This document shows positions 1 through 7,135 of a stretch of 12,575 nt of DNA, one piece after another. The notes under the pieces were generated by a model that saw only the letters and a program-made list of their open reading frames with translations, did not search any database and was not told the origin of the DNA. Made by a program: the position numbers and the translations under genes. The stretch comes from Duncaniella sp. (lineage in GTDB: Bacteria; Bacteroidota; Bacteroidia; Bacteroidales; Muribaculaceae): NCBI GenBank assembly GCA_022511285.1, contig JAFLRW010000043.1:1-12575 (forward strand), in the 5' to 3' direction. Every line of letters begins with the position of its first letter. The first letter of the stretch is position 1.

Positions 1-263
1 GTCTGCACCCACGTGCCCCAGTTGAGCGTCACTTCGGGCTTCAGAATCTCCTGTGTGGTACCGTCAATCACAGCCTGCTGAATCACAAACTTGAAGTCAG
101 TGAAATTCATCCCGCCGGTGGCCACACCGACAAGGGGCATAATGATATCATCGACAAGCGCAGAAATAATCTTGCCAACAGCGCCGCCAATCACTACACC
201 GACAGCCATATCGATGACGTTGCCGCGCATCGCAAACTCTTTAAATTCTTTGAAGAAAGCCAT
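1..263 (-). CDS. mscL: Large-conductance mechanosensitive channel MscL (N-terminal part, cut by window edge)
   Basis: Reading the minus strand from the ATG at 263-261 gives 87 residues beginning MAFFKEFKEFAMRGNVIDMA, the hallmark amphipathic N-terminal helix and start of TM1 of MscL. A glycine-rich TM1 follows (VGVVIGGAVGKIISALVDD, about residues 21-39), then the IIMPLVG motif and the beginning of the periplasmic loop (about residues 50-87). MscL forms a homopentameric inner-membrane pore that opens under membrane tension to release solutes during hypo-osmotic shock. Family members are usually about 130-150 residues, so TM2 and the cytoplasmic helix lie outside the window. The start is fixed by the conserved N-terminus; no Shine-Dalgarno sequence is visible, as is usual in this phylum. 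The gene diverges from gap across a 311-base spacer. The identification rests on family-specific sequence and I consider it secure. Confidence 0.95.
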   Translation of the reverse strand, partial: MAFFKEFKEFAMRGNVIDMAVGVVIGGAVGKIISALVDDIIMPLVGVATGGMNFTDFKFVIQQAVIDGTTQEILKPEVTLNWGTWVQ

Positions 264-311
264 ATTATCAGCTTGAATTTTAGGGTGATGAAAATTTTAA
301 CTATTTGGAAG

Positions 312-319
312 CAAAGTTA
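312..319 (-). promoter_or_regulatory. Candidate -7 box of the mscL promoter
   Basis: The minus strand reads TAACTTTG, a full match to the Bacteroidota -7 consensus TAnnTTTG, ending 48 bases before the mscL start codon. Upstream there is a TTG, but it is only 14 bases away instead of the usual 19 or so. The -33 element is therefore not supported and the call is tentative. Confidence 0.35.
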
Positions 320-445
320 GCTAATAAATGTGACAATCCTCCTACCTTAAACATTTTTTAATACAAATTGCTTCCCTGTGGCTTAATTACTCCAATTTGA
401 CCAACTTTTTGACCTTAATAGATACTCAATATGAAAAAAAATTAC

Positions 446-453
446 TAATTTTG
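446..453 (+). promoter_or_regulatory. Candidate -7 box of the gap promoter
   Basis: TAATTTTG matches the TAnnTTTG -7 consensus. It would imply a leader of roughly 115 bases for gap. No TTTG lies about 19 bases upstream (the nearest, at 408-411, is 34 bases away), so this is a weak call. A start site closer to the gene is equally possible. Confidence 0.25.
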
Positions 454-574
454 TGGCGATAAAAGCACGGTTTGTCTAAAATGGTGCTTAATGTGTTGAT
501 AACGAGTGTGTTGTCGGCCGGCAATTTGAAAGTTTCAATTAAAAAAAAGACATATACTATTTTCTTTTTTTATT

Positions 575-1582
575 ATGACAAAAATAGGTATCAATGGTTT
601 TGGCCGCATCGGCCGGTTCGTATTCCGCGCTTCCACAAAGCGCAACGACATTGAGGTTGTTGCCATCAACGACCTTCTCCCCGTGGACTATATGGCATAT
701 ATGTTGAAGTATGACACTATGCACGGGCAGTTTGACGGCACTGTAGACTACGATCTTGAGAAGAATCTTCTCATCGTCAACGGCAAGTCTATCCGTGTCA
801 CCGCTTGCAAGAACCCCGCAGAAATCGCCTGGGGCGAGGTTGGTGCTGAATATGTTGTTGAGTCAACCGGTCTCTTCCTCACCAAGGAGAAGGCTCAGGC
901 TCACATCGAGGCCGGCGCTAAATATGTGGTGATGTCGGCTCCTTCAAAGGACGACACCCCCATGTTTGTTTGCGGTGTCAATGACCACACTTATGCCGGA
1001 CAGCAGTTTGTGTCAAATGCTTCTTGCACCACTAACTGTCTCGCTCCTATCGCCAAGGTGCTCAACGACAAGTTTGGCATCCTCGACGGTCTTATGACCA
1101 CCGTTCACTCTACCACCGCTACTCAGAAGACTGTTGACGGTCCCTCTATGAAGGACTGGCGTGGTGGCCGTGCCGCTGCCGGCAACATCATCCCCTCGTC
1201 GACCGGCGCCGCTAAGGCTGTGGGCAAAGTGATTCCCGAACTCAACGGCAAGCTCACCGGCATGTCAATGCGCGTTCCCACCCTCGATGTCTCTGTAGTT
1301 GACCTCACTGTCAACCTCGCCAAGCCCGCCACATACGACGAAATCTGCGCCGCTATGAAGGAGGCTTCTGAAGGCGAACTCAAGGGTATCCTCGGCTACA
1401 CTGAGGACGACGTCGTTTCAAGCGACTTCCTCGGCGATCCCCGCACCTCTATCTTCGACAAGAAGGCCGGTATCCAGCTCACCCCCACCTTCGTGAAGGT
1501 TGTTTCTTGGTATGACAATGAGATCGGCTATTCTAACAAGGTGCTCGACCTCATCGCTTGCATGAAGAAATACAACGGCTAA
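575..1582 (+). CDS. gap: Glyceraldehyde-3-phosphate dehydrogenase, type I (phosphorylating)
   Basis: This 335-residue protein has the normal length for GapDH, which converts glyceraldehyde 3-phosphate, NAD and phosphate to 1,3-bisphosphoglycerate in glycolysis and works in reverse in gluconeogenesis. The N-terminal Rossmann motif GINGFGRIGR (residues 5-14) is intact, and the Asn-Asp after the second beta strand (AINDL) fits NAD rather than NADP as cofactor. The catalytic loop SNASCTTNC places the nucleophile at Cys151, and the general base His178 lies in TTVHSTTATQ, both at canonical positions. The phosphate-site signature GNIIPSSTGAAKAVG and the C-terminal SWYDNEIGYS motif are also present. 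Codons are strongly biased toward C-ending choices (CTC, ATC, AAC), as expected of a highly expressed gene. It appears monocistronic, because a strong terminator follows 35 bases after the stop. The start is fixed by the Rossmann motif beginning at residue 5. Confidence 0.98.
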   Translation: MTKIGINGFGRIGRFVFRASTKRNDIEVVAINDLLPVDYMAYMLKYDTMHGQFDGTVDYDLEKNLLIVNGKSIRVTACKNPAEIAWGEVGAEYVVESTGLFLTKEKAQAHIEAGAKYVVMSAPSKDDTPMFVCGVNDHTYAGQQFVSNASCTTNCLAPIAKVLNDKFGILDGLMTTVHSTTATQKTVDGPSMKDWRGGRAAAGNIIPSSTGAAKAVGKVIPELNGKLTGMSMRVPTLDVSVVDLTVNLAKPATYDEICAAMKEASEGELKGILGYTEDDVVSSDFLGDPRTSIFDKKAGIQLTPTFVKVVSWYDNEIGYSNKVLDLIACMKKYNG

Positions 1583-1616
1583 GCCACGCAACTAAAAAAG
1601 TTTTTTCATCTCATAT

Positions 1617-1648
1617 GGCCTCCTCCATTATTGGAGGAGGCTTTTTTT
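1617..1648 (+). terminator. Intrinsic terminator of gap
   Basis: GCCTCCTCC (1618-1626) and GGAGGAGGC (1633-1641) form a perfect 9-bp GC-rich stem around the loop ATTATT. The stem is followed at once by seven T residues (1642-1648). This is a textbook Rho-independent terminator, 35 bases after the gap stop codon, and it separates gap from the downstream glycosyltransferase. Confidence 0.93.
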
Positions 1649-1680
1649 AGACACTCACTCCTCTCTGTCTCTCCGCCAAT

Positions 1681-2718
1681 ATGCATCCGCGCGTTTCAGT
1701 GATTATCATCACATATAATCAAGCCGACACGATATCACGTGCTATCGAGTCAGTGTTGGCTCAGACGGGCCACACATCGTTTGAAATTCTGCTTGCAGAC
1801 GATGCCTCAACAGATGGCACACGAGCCATCTGTGAGGATTATGCCCGACGCTTCCCGACGGTGATCAGACTGATGCCGAAGTCTCCCAACAAGGGGGTTG
1901 TGCGCAATTATTTCGATGCCTTCAAGGCCTGTCGCGGAGAGTTTGTCACCGATTGCGCCGGAGATGATTATTGGACCGATTCTCTAAAGCTCGATCGCCT
2001 CTCCGCCCTGCTTGACGCCCATCCTGAGGCGACGGTGGCATTCTCTGACTGGACTATGCGCAATGCTGCCACCGGTCACGAAATCCTTGGCAGCGAGCAT
2101 CCGGACGCTCTCCCCACAGATGGAAGAGTGATTCCGGGCGCTGAAGTGATGATGCGCGTTATGAACCACACCTCGGCTCTGCCATATAATCTTACAGCTT
2201 CCTTGGTGCGTCGGGAGCCTGTAGCAAATCTTCTCAACAGCACCCCGGAGCAATTGTGTAACCCCTCCTGGGGGTGCGAAGATGTGCCCCTGATGGCATT
2301 TTTGGCCTCGATTGGCGATGCTGTGGGTTGTCCAATCTCCACCTATATATATAATGTGGAGTCCGGGAGCGTGAGCAATGGCGAGAGCGAAGTCAAGCGT
2401 GCGCGATTTTATCTGCGAGTGATGCGTTGCCACCGCGACTTGGCTCACGTCTACGCCTTTCCAATGATGATGATGACTGATTTTTTCATCCGAAAGGCCG
2501 ATTATGTGGTTTCCCTCGCCTTCAATAGCGGAGATTGCGATCTTGCGCGCGATGTCGCTGCCGAACTATCCCGCTGGCATCTGCCAACCCTCCGCCGCAC
2601 CCGTATTCAACTTTCACTAATGTCCTCCCCCCTCTGGTCTATCACCCGCACCCTCAAGATTCATTTTAAAGCCCTAAAGGGGAAATTTAGATTGAATCAT
2701 TCCACTCTAAAACGGTAG
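1681..2718 (+). CDS. Family 2 (GT-A fold) glycosyltransferase
   Basis: This 345-residue protein belongs to glycosyltransferase family 2, enzymes that move a sugar from a nucleotide-sugar donor to a growing glycan. The N-terminus has the typical first strand VSVIIITYNQ (residues 5-14), the nucleotide-binding DDAS motif (40-43), an NKG segment (70-72), and a metal-binding GDDYW motif with Asp95 and Asp96. An EDVPL stretch near residue 200 resembles the conserved acidic segment of bacterial surface-polysaccharide GT2 enzymes. The C-terminal third (about 240-345) matches no domain I recognise and has no obvious membrane helix, so the protein is probably cytoplasmic or peripherally bound. Residues 262-265 are four consecutive Met codons. 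The donor and acceptor cannot be told from sequence; a role in lipopolysaccharide, capsule or glycoprotein synthesis is inference. The start is set by the family motif at residue 5. It stands alone, not within a polysaccharide cluster, and begins 32 bases after the gap terminator with no recognisable promoter. Confidence 0.9.
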   Translation: MHPRVSVIIITYNQADTISRAIESVLAQTGHTSFEILLADDASTDGTRAICEDYARRFPTVIRLMPKSPNKGVVRNYFDAFKACRGEFVTDCAGDDYWTDSLKLDRLSALLDAHPEATVAFSDWTMRNAATGHEILGSEHPDALPTDGRVIPGAEVMMRVMNHTSALPYNLTASLVRREPVANLLNSTPEQLCNPSWGCEDVPLMAFLASIGDAVGCPISTYIYNVESGSVSNGESEVKRARFYLRVMRCHRDLAHVYAFPMMMMTDFFIRKADYVVSLAFNSGDCDLARDVAAELSRWHLPTLRRTRIQLSLMSSPLWSITRTLKIHFKALKGKFRLNHSTLKR

Positions 2719-2747
2719 TTTTGTCCGTGTTGCATTGTCGAAGTTGA

Positions 2748-2777
2748 TTGGAATATCGGATTTTTTTTGTACTTTTG
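2748..2777 (+). promoter_or_regulatory. Bacteroidota-type promoter of the glycogen operon
   Basis: A TTG at 2748-2750 is followed after 19 bases by TACTTTTG (2770-2777), an exact TAnnTTTG -7 box at the usual spacing. Transcription should begin a few bases downstream, about 2782-2785, giving a leader of roughly 27 bases before the glycogen synthase start. It lies 29 bases after the stop codon of the upstream glycosyltransferase, which supports separate transcription of the two units. Confidence 0.75.
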
Positions 2778-2790
2778 CAGTCGCAAAAGT
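2771..2790 (+). repeat. Palindrome overlapping the -7 box and start site
   Basis: ACTTTTGC (2771-2778) and GCAAAAGT (2783-2790) form a perfect 8-bp inverted repeat around AGTC. The left arm is most of the promoter -7 box and the right arm covers the expected start of the transcript. It could bind a dimeric regulator. A hairpin in the RNA is unlikely because the left arm lies largely upstream of the start site. A related but less perfect arrangement occurs at the promoter near 12414-12427. Confidence 0.7.
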
Positions 2791-2810
2791 AGACATAACA
2801 GATTTTTAAT

Positions 2811-4469
2811 ATGAATAATACCCCCGCTACATTGCGTCCCGACTTGCTTTTTGAGGTGAGTTGGGAGGTGTGTAACAAGATAGGGGGCATCTACACGGTG
2901 CTCTCCACCAAGGCTAAAACCTTGCAGAAGGTCAATAAGGACAAGACTATCTTCATTGGCCCCGATGTCTGGACGGCTGAGACGCCATCGCCGTGGTTTA
3001 CGGAGGTTAGAGTGGCCGGGCTCAGTGTGTGGGCGCGCAAAGTTCAGTTGCCATACGGATTGAGTGTGCGCGTCGGACGATGGAATATTCCCGGCAAGCC
3101 TATCGCTATTCTTGTCAAGTTTGACGGTATGTATGCTGTCAAGAATGAGTTTTACGCCGAGATGTGGAATCGTTTCGGCGTTGATTCGCTTCACGCTTAC
3201 GGCGACTATGACGAGGGGTGTGCATTTGCTTTAGCCTCAGGTGTCGTTATTGAGTCGGTGCTCGCTTCAGTCTATGGCTCTGATCTCAATGCTGTGGCCC
3301 ATTTTGATGAGTGGACCACGGGTATGGGACTCCTTTACACAAAATGGAAGCTCCCCCGTGTGGCCACGGTGTTTACCACTCACGCCACCAGTATAGGTCG
3401 CAGTATTTGTGGCAATAACAAGCCGCTGTATGATTATCTTGAAGGTTATAACGGCGACCAGATGGCGCGAGAACTTAATATGGAGGCGAAACACTCCATC
3501 GAGAAGGCTGCCGCTCATCAGGCCGATGTTTTTACCACTGTGAGCGAAATCACTGCTCGTGAGTGTGAGCAGCTCTTAGAGCGTCGTCCCGATGTGGTGA
3601 CTCCAAACGGCTTTGAAAAGAATTTCGTTCCCTCGGCCAAGGATTTTGCCGGAGTGCGTGGCGAGGCGCGCCGTTCAATGCTCTCTGTGGCCTCGGCTCT
3701 CACCGGGCAATGCTTTGACGATTCGGCTTTTATCGTTGTTACGAGCGGTCGCTGTGAGTATCGCAACAAGGGGCTTGATGTGTTTCTCGATGTGATGTCA
3801 CGTCTGCGTTCTGAGGCTGATACTTGCCGTAAAATGGTGGCGTTCGTGATGGTGCCGGCCTGGACTGCCGGACCGCGAGCTGATCTCGGTGATAGGATAA
3901 GCGGCAGTGCTGTGAGTGACACACCGCTCAACTCGCCTATCAACACTCACGGCGTGCACAACTACGACTCCGATGCAGTCATCTGCCGGATGCGAGGTCT
4001 TGGCTTTGAGAATGTAGACCAGAGAACGGTGGTAATCTACGTTCCCTGTTATCTTAATGGCTCTGATGGTATCTTTAATCGCGCTTACTATGATCTCCTC
4101 ATCGGCGCCGATGCCTCGGTGTTCCCCTCGTATTATGAGCCGTGGGGTTACACTCCCCTTGAGAGTGTTGCTTTCGGAGTCCCCACCATCACAACCTCCC
4201 TATCCGGTTTCGGGCAGTGGATACTATCAACTGCCGACAATACGTTTGATGCTTGCGGCGTCAATGTCATAGGTCGAGGCGATTCAAATTACCCCGATGT
4301 GGTCCATAATATAGCCGCATCCCTTCGTTATCTCAGTTGTGAGTCGACTGAAGCGCTTGCCGCAATCTCTGAGGCGGCGCGTCGCACTGCCGACCTCGCA
4401 TCTTGGAGCAATTTTATCAAATTCTATGACGAGGCCTACTCTGAAGCCCTGTCGAAAGTCAAAAAGTGA
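2811..4469 (+). CDS. Glycogen synthase, GT3 family (eukaryote-like)
   Basis: This 552-residue enzyme matches the GT3 glycogen synthases of animals and fungi rather than the bacterial GT5 GlgA type. It adds glucose, in this family usually from UDP-glucose, to the non-reducing ends of glycogen in the cytoplasm. The N-terminal LLFEVSWEVCNKIGGIYTVL (residues 12-31) holds the donor-binding Gly-Gly loop. FTTHATSIGRSICG, VTPNG and AHQADVFTTVSEIT are GT3 hallmarks. The C-terminal catalytic signature SYYEPWGYTPLE contains the paired glutamates Glu443 and Glu451 and is followed by the TTSLSGFGQW segment. The protein is shorter than eukaryotic homologues (about 700 residues). The C-terminal arginine cluster that senses glucose-6-phosphate in yeast and mammals is mostly absent: the equivalent stretch near residue 520 is EAARRTADLASW. 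It is the first gene of an operon, with alpha-glucan phosphorylase 24 bases downstream. The start is supported by the promoter 33 bases upstream and by the conserved N-terminus. Confidence 0.93.
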   Translation: MNNTPATLRPDLLFEVSWEVCNKIGGIYTVLSTKAKTLQKVNKDKTIFIGPDVWTAETPSPWFTEVRVAGLSVWARKVQLPYGLSVRVGRWNIPGKPIAILVKFDGMYAVKNEFYAEMWNRFGVDSLHAYGDYDEGCAFALASGVVIESVLASVYGSDLNAVAHFDEWTTGMGLLYTKWKLPRVATVFTTHATSIGRSICGNNKPLYDYLEGYNGDQMARELNMEAKHSIEKAAAHQADVFTTVSEITARECEQLLERRPDVVTPNGFEKNFVPSAKDFAGVRGEARRSMLSVASALTGQCFDDSAFIVVTSGRCEYRNKGLDVFLDVMSRLRSEADTCRKMVAFVMVPAWTAGPRADLGDRISGSAVSDTPLNSPINTHGVHNYDSDAVICRMRGLGFENVDQRTVVIYVPCYLNGSDGIFNRAYYDLLIGADASVFPSYYEPWGYTPLESVAFGVPTITTSLSGFGQWILSTADNTFDACGVNVIGRGDSNYPDVVHNIAASLRYLSCESTEALAAISEAARRTADLASWSNFIKFYDEAYSEALSKVKK

Positions 4470-4493
4470 GAAAAACACATATTTTATTTATAT

Positions 4494-7052
4494 ATGAAAC
4501 TTCCTGTAAGTAATTCCAACGCTCCCGCGTGGCGCGACATCACTGTGAAGTCGCAGCTTCCCGAAGCGCTGAAACCCCTCGAAATCCTCTCCCGCAATCT
4601 ATGGTGGGTGTGGAACAGTGATGCTAAGAATCTCTTCCGCGACCTCGACCACGACCTGTGGCGTGCAACGGGCGAGAACCCCGTGATGCTGCTTCAACAG
4701 CTCCCCTCCGAACGCCTCGACGAAGTGATGGCTGACAAGGATATGATGGACCGCGTCAACCAAGTCTATGCCGCCTTCAAGGCTTATATGGCTGAGCCTA
4801 TGCGCAAGGATATTCCTTCGGTGTCTTATTTCTCGATGGAATACGGTCTGTGCAACTGTCTTAAGATTTATTCCGGTGGTCTCGGCGTCCTTGCCGGCGA
4901 CTACATCAAGGAGGCTTCTGACTCCCGTGTGGATATGACTGCCATCGGCTTCCTCTATCGCTACGGATATTTCACTCAGACCCTGAGTGTTGACGGACAG
5001 CAGATTGCCAACTACGAACCGCAGAACTTCAACCAGCTTCCCATTGAGCAGGTGCTCGACGAGAGCGGTCGACCCATGATTCTCGAAGTGCCCTTCCCCG
5101 GCCGAATCATCTACTCTCACATCTGGCGTGTCAATGTGGGCCGTATGAAGCTCTATCTACTTGACACAGACTTTGATATGAACTCCGAGTTTGACCGCCC
5201 CATCACTCACAAACTCTATGGCGGCGACTGGGAGAACCGTATCAAGCAGGAATATCTGCTCGGCATCGGCGGTGTGCTTGCCCTTAAGAAACTCGGCATT
5301 AACCACACCATTTATCACGCCAATGAGGGCCATGCCGCACTGCTCAACCTCCAGCGCCTTGTTGATTATGTCAACGAAAAGGGACTCGACTTCCAGACCG
5401 CTCTCGAGGTGGTGCGTTCATCATCGCTCTACACTGTCCACACTCCCGTGCCTGCCGGCCACGACTATTTCGACGAAGGGCTGGCTCACAAGTATCTCAA
5501 CGAGTTCCCCGAGCGCCTCGGCATCTCTTGGCAGGAACTTATGGATATGGGCCGCGAGAACCCCGGCAGCCAGGACCGTTTCTCAATGAGCGTTTTCGCT
5601 CTCAACACTTGTCAGGAAGCCAACGGCGTAAGCTGGCTCCACGGTGAGGTGTCAAAGAAGATGTTTGCAGGTCTCTGGAAAGGTTATAGCTGGGAGGAAA
5701 GCCACGTAGGCTATGTCACCAACGGTGTCCACATGCCCACCTGGGCAGCTTCTGAGTGGAAGGCGTTCTATGCCAAGAATCTCGGCGAACAGGTGTTCTC
5801 TCACCAGAGCGATCCCAAAGCTTGGGACGGCATCTTCAAGGTGAAAGATGAGGATATCTGGGCTATGCGCACTCAACTCAAGAACAAGTTTATCAACTTC
5901 GTGAAACGAGATTTCAAGGCCAAGTGGCTTGCCAATCAGGGCGATCCCTCGGCTGTGGTGAAGATTCTCGATAAGATTAACCCCAATGCCCTAATCATCG
6001 GTTTTGCCCGCCGATTCGCTACATATAAGCGCGCTCACTTGCTCTTCACAGACCTCGAACGTCTGGCTCGTATTGTCAACAACGAGCAGTTCCCCGTGCA
6101 GTTCATCTTCTCCGGAAAGGCTCACCCCGCCGATGGCGCCGGACAGGGACTCATCAAGCGCATTATGGAAATCTCCCGTATGCCGCAGTTCCAGGGCAAG
6201 ATTATCTTCCTTGAGGATTACAATATGATTGTTGCCAAACGTCTCGTCACCGGTGTCGATATTTGGCTCAACACCCCGACACGTCCTCTTGAGGCTTCCG
6301 GTACATCGGGCGAAAAGGCTGAGATGAACGGTGTGCTCAACTTCTCAGTGCTCGACGGCTGGTGGTATGAGGGCTATCGTCTTGATGAAAAGGCCGGTTG
6401 GGCTCTTACTGACAAGCGCACATACACCGACCAGGGCCAGCAGGACCAGCTCGACGCTGCCACTATCTATTCGATGCTTGAGAACGAAATCATTCCGCTC
6501 TATTTTGCCAAGAACTCCAAGGGCTATTCTCCCGAGTGGATTCAGTATATCAAGCGTTCAATCGGACATATCGCTCCGCAGTACACTATGCAGCGTATGA
6601 TTGAAGACTATATAGCTCGCTTCTACGAGCCTGAGGCTAAGCGTTTCGAGAGCCTCGTGGCCGACAACTATGCTGTGGCTCGCCAGCTTGCCGCTTGGAA
6701 GCATAAGGTAGCTGCCGCTTGGGATGGTATTCAAGTCCTTGATATCCAGACTCAGGAGGATATCCATCAGAATAACATCACCGGTCAGCCTTTCACTACC
6801 ATTGTCAAACTTGACACCAACGGTCTCGTTGACGACCTCGGTGTGGAGCTTGTGGTTGACCGTGTGCAGGATAATGAGACCAAGCGCTCAACACTTCAGC
6901 TTGAGCCTGTTGCTAAGGAGGGTAATCAGGTGACCTATCGTGTTGAGGGTCGCCTCAAAGATCCCGGGGTGTTCCGCTACGGCTATCGCATCTATCCTAA
7001 GAATGAACTTCTTCCTCACCGTCAGGACTTCGCCTTCGTGCGTTGGATCTGA
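4494..7052 (+). CDS. glgP: Alpha-glucan (glycogen) phosphorylase, GT35 family with DUF3417 N-terminus
   Basis: This 852-residue enzyme cleaves alpha-1,4-glucan with phosphate to release glucose-1-phosphate, using pyridoxal phosphate. Residues about 20-105 are the DUF3417 domain (EALKPLEILSRNLWWVWNSD) that marks the TIGR02094 type of phosphorylase, distinct from the E. coli GlgP/MalP type. Then come the glucan phosphorylase core motifs YFSMEYGL (112-119), YSGGLGVLAGDY (126-137), HANEGHAAL, and GFARRFATYKRA (503-514). The cofactor site EASGTSGEKAEMNG contains the PLP Schiff-base lysine, Lys608. The methionine usually just before that lysine is a glutamate here, which I believe is common in Bacteroidota homologues. 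The last 90 or so residues form a beta-rich tail. It follows glycogen synthase by 24 bases with no terminator or promoter between, so synthesis and breakdown enzymes are co-transcribed and balance must be set after transcription or by substrate levels. A large inverted repeat after the stop ends the operon. Confidence 0.96.
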   Translation: MKLPVSNSNAPAWRDITVKSQLPEALKPLEILSRNLWWVWNSDAKNLFRDLDHDLWRATGENPVMLLQQLPSERLDEVMADKDMMDRVNQVYAAFKAYMAEPMRKDIPSVSYFSMEYGLCNCLKIYSGGLGVLAGDYIKEASDSRVDMTAIGFLYRYGYFTQTLSVDGQQIANYEPQNFNQLPIEQVLDESGRPMILEVPFPGRIIYSHIWRVNVGRMKLYLLDTDFDMNSEFDRPITHKLYGGDWENRIKQEYLLGIGGVLALKKLGINHTIYHANEGHAALLNLQRLVDYVNEKGLDFQTALEVVRSSSLYTVHTPVPAGHDYFDEGLAHKYLNEFPERLGISWQELMDMGRENPGSQDRFSMSVFALNTCQEANGVSWLHGEVSKKMFAGLWKGYSWEESHVGYVTNGVHMPTWAASEWKAFYAKNLGEQVFSHQSDPKAWDGIFKVKDEDIWAMRTQLKNKFINFVKRDFKAKWLANQGDPSAVVKILDKINPNALIIGFARRFATYKRAHLLFTDLERLARIVNNEQFPVQFIFSGKAHPADGAGQGLIKRIMEISRMPQFQGKIIFLEDYNMIVAKRLVTGVDIWLNTPTRPLEASGTSGEKAEMNGVLNFSVLDGWWYEGYRLDEKAGWALTDKRTYTDQGQQDQLDAATIYSMLENEIIPLYFAKNSKGYSPEWIQYIKRSIGHIAPQYTMQRMIEDYIARFYEPEAKRFESLVADNYAVARQLAAWKHKVAAAWDGIQVLDIQTQEDIHQNNITGQPFTTIVKLDTNGLVDDLGVELVVDRVQDNETKRSTLQLEPVAKEGNQVTYRVEGRLKDPGVFRYGYRIYPKNELLPHRQDFAFVRWI

Positions 7053-7070
7053 TGCTGAGATTATAAACTG

Positions 7071-7111
7071 ACCACAGGCCCTGCATTTCATTGAGATGCA
7101 GGGCCTGTGGT
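7071..7111. terminator. Bidirectional terminator shared by glgP and porU
   Basis: ACCACAGGCCCTGCAT (7071-7086) and its exact reverse complement (7096-7111) form a perfect 16-bp stem with a 9-base loop, which can shrink by further internal pairing. It sits between the convergent stops of the phosphorylase (7052) and porU (7136). The T-tracts on either side are poor (TATATTGTATTG on plus, a mixed AT stretch on minus), so termination depends mainly on stem strength. Confidence 0.85.
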
Positions 7112-7135
7112 TATATTGTATTGTAACAGATCCCT

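Larger units (their letters stand above)
264..574. other. AT-rich divergent intergenic region between mscL and gap
   Basis: This 311-base stretch is strongly AT-rich and contains no convincing gene; the short plus-strand reading frame at 472-654 overlaps the start of gap in another frame and resembles nothing. It must hold both divergent promoters. Two Bacteroidota -7-like boxes are visible, TAACTTTG on the minus strand (312-319) and TAATTTTG on the plus strand (446-453), but neither has a clear TTTG -33 partner at the usual spacing. A short palindrome TTGAAAGTTTCAA (526-538) lies about 37 bases before the gap start codon and could be an operator or chance. The last 30 bases before gap are A/T tracts of the kind that enhance translation in Bacteroidota. 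Confidence 0.6.

Noticed and set aside
472..654. 60-residue plus-strand reading frame overlapping the start of gap
   Set aside because: It has no family resemblance, overlaps the secure gap N-terminus in another frame and would sit in the leader. A regulatory leader peptide cannot be excluded but nothing supports it.
1594..1606. A6-G-T6 palindrome just after gap as a first terminator
   Set aside because: It has no loop and no GC stem; the strong hairpin at 1617-1648 explains termination.
1984..2448. 154-residue minus-strand reading frame opposite the glycosyltransferase
   Set aside because: The plus-strand GT2 protein has clear family motifs across the same bases; the antisense product looks random.
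2464..2475. Four ATG codons in a row in the glycosyltransferase, as a possible internal start or slippage site
   Set aside because: It is in frame within a continuous gene; an internal start would remove the whole catalytic domain.
2697..3194. 165-residue minus-strand reading frame covering the glycogen operon promoter and the start of the synthase gene
   Set aside because: It is antisense to conserved GT3 motifs and across a clear promoter, and its sequence shows no recognisable domain.
3518..3946. 142-residue minus-strand reading frame opposite the glycogen synthase
   Set aside because: It has low-complexity, Ser/Arg/Thr-rich composition typical of a shadow frame, and the sense frame is certain.
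4599..5120. 173-residue minus-strand reading frame opposite the phosphorylase
   Set aside because: It lies wholly inside a well-supported GT35 gene, resembles no family and has no promoter. Open antisense frames are expected opposite codon-biased genes.
6306..6320. Glutamate in place of the usual methionine beside the PLP lysine of the phosphorylase, as a possible sign of altered function
   Set aside because: The lysine and the rest of the motif are intact, and I recall the same substitution in other Bacteroidota phosphorylases, so it is probably clade-typical.
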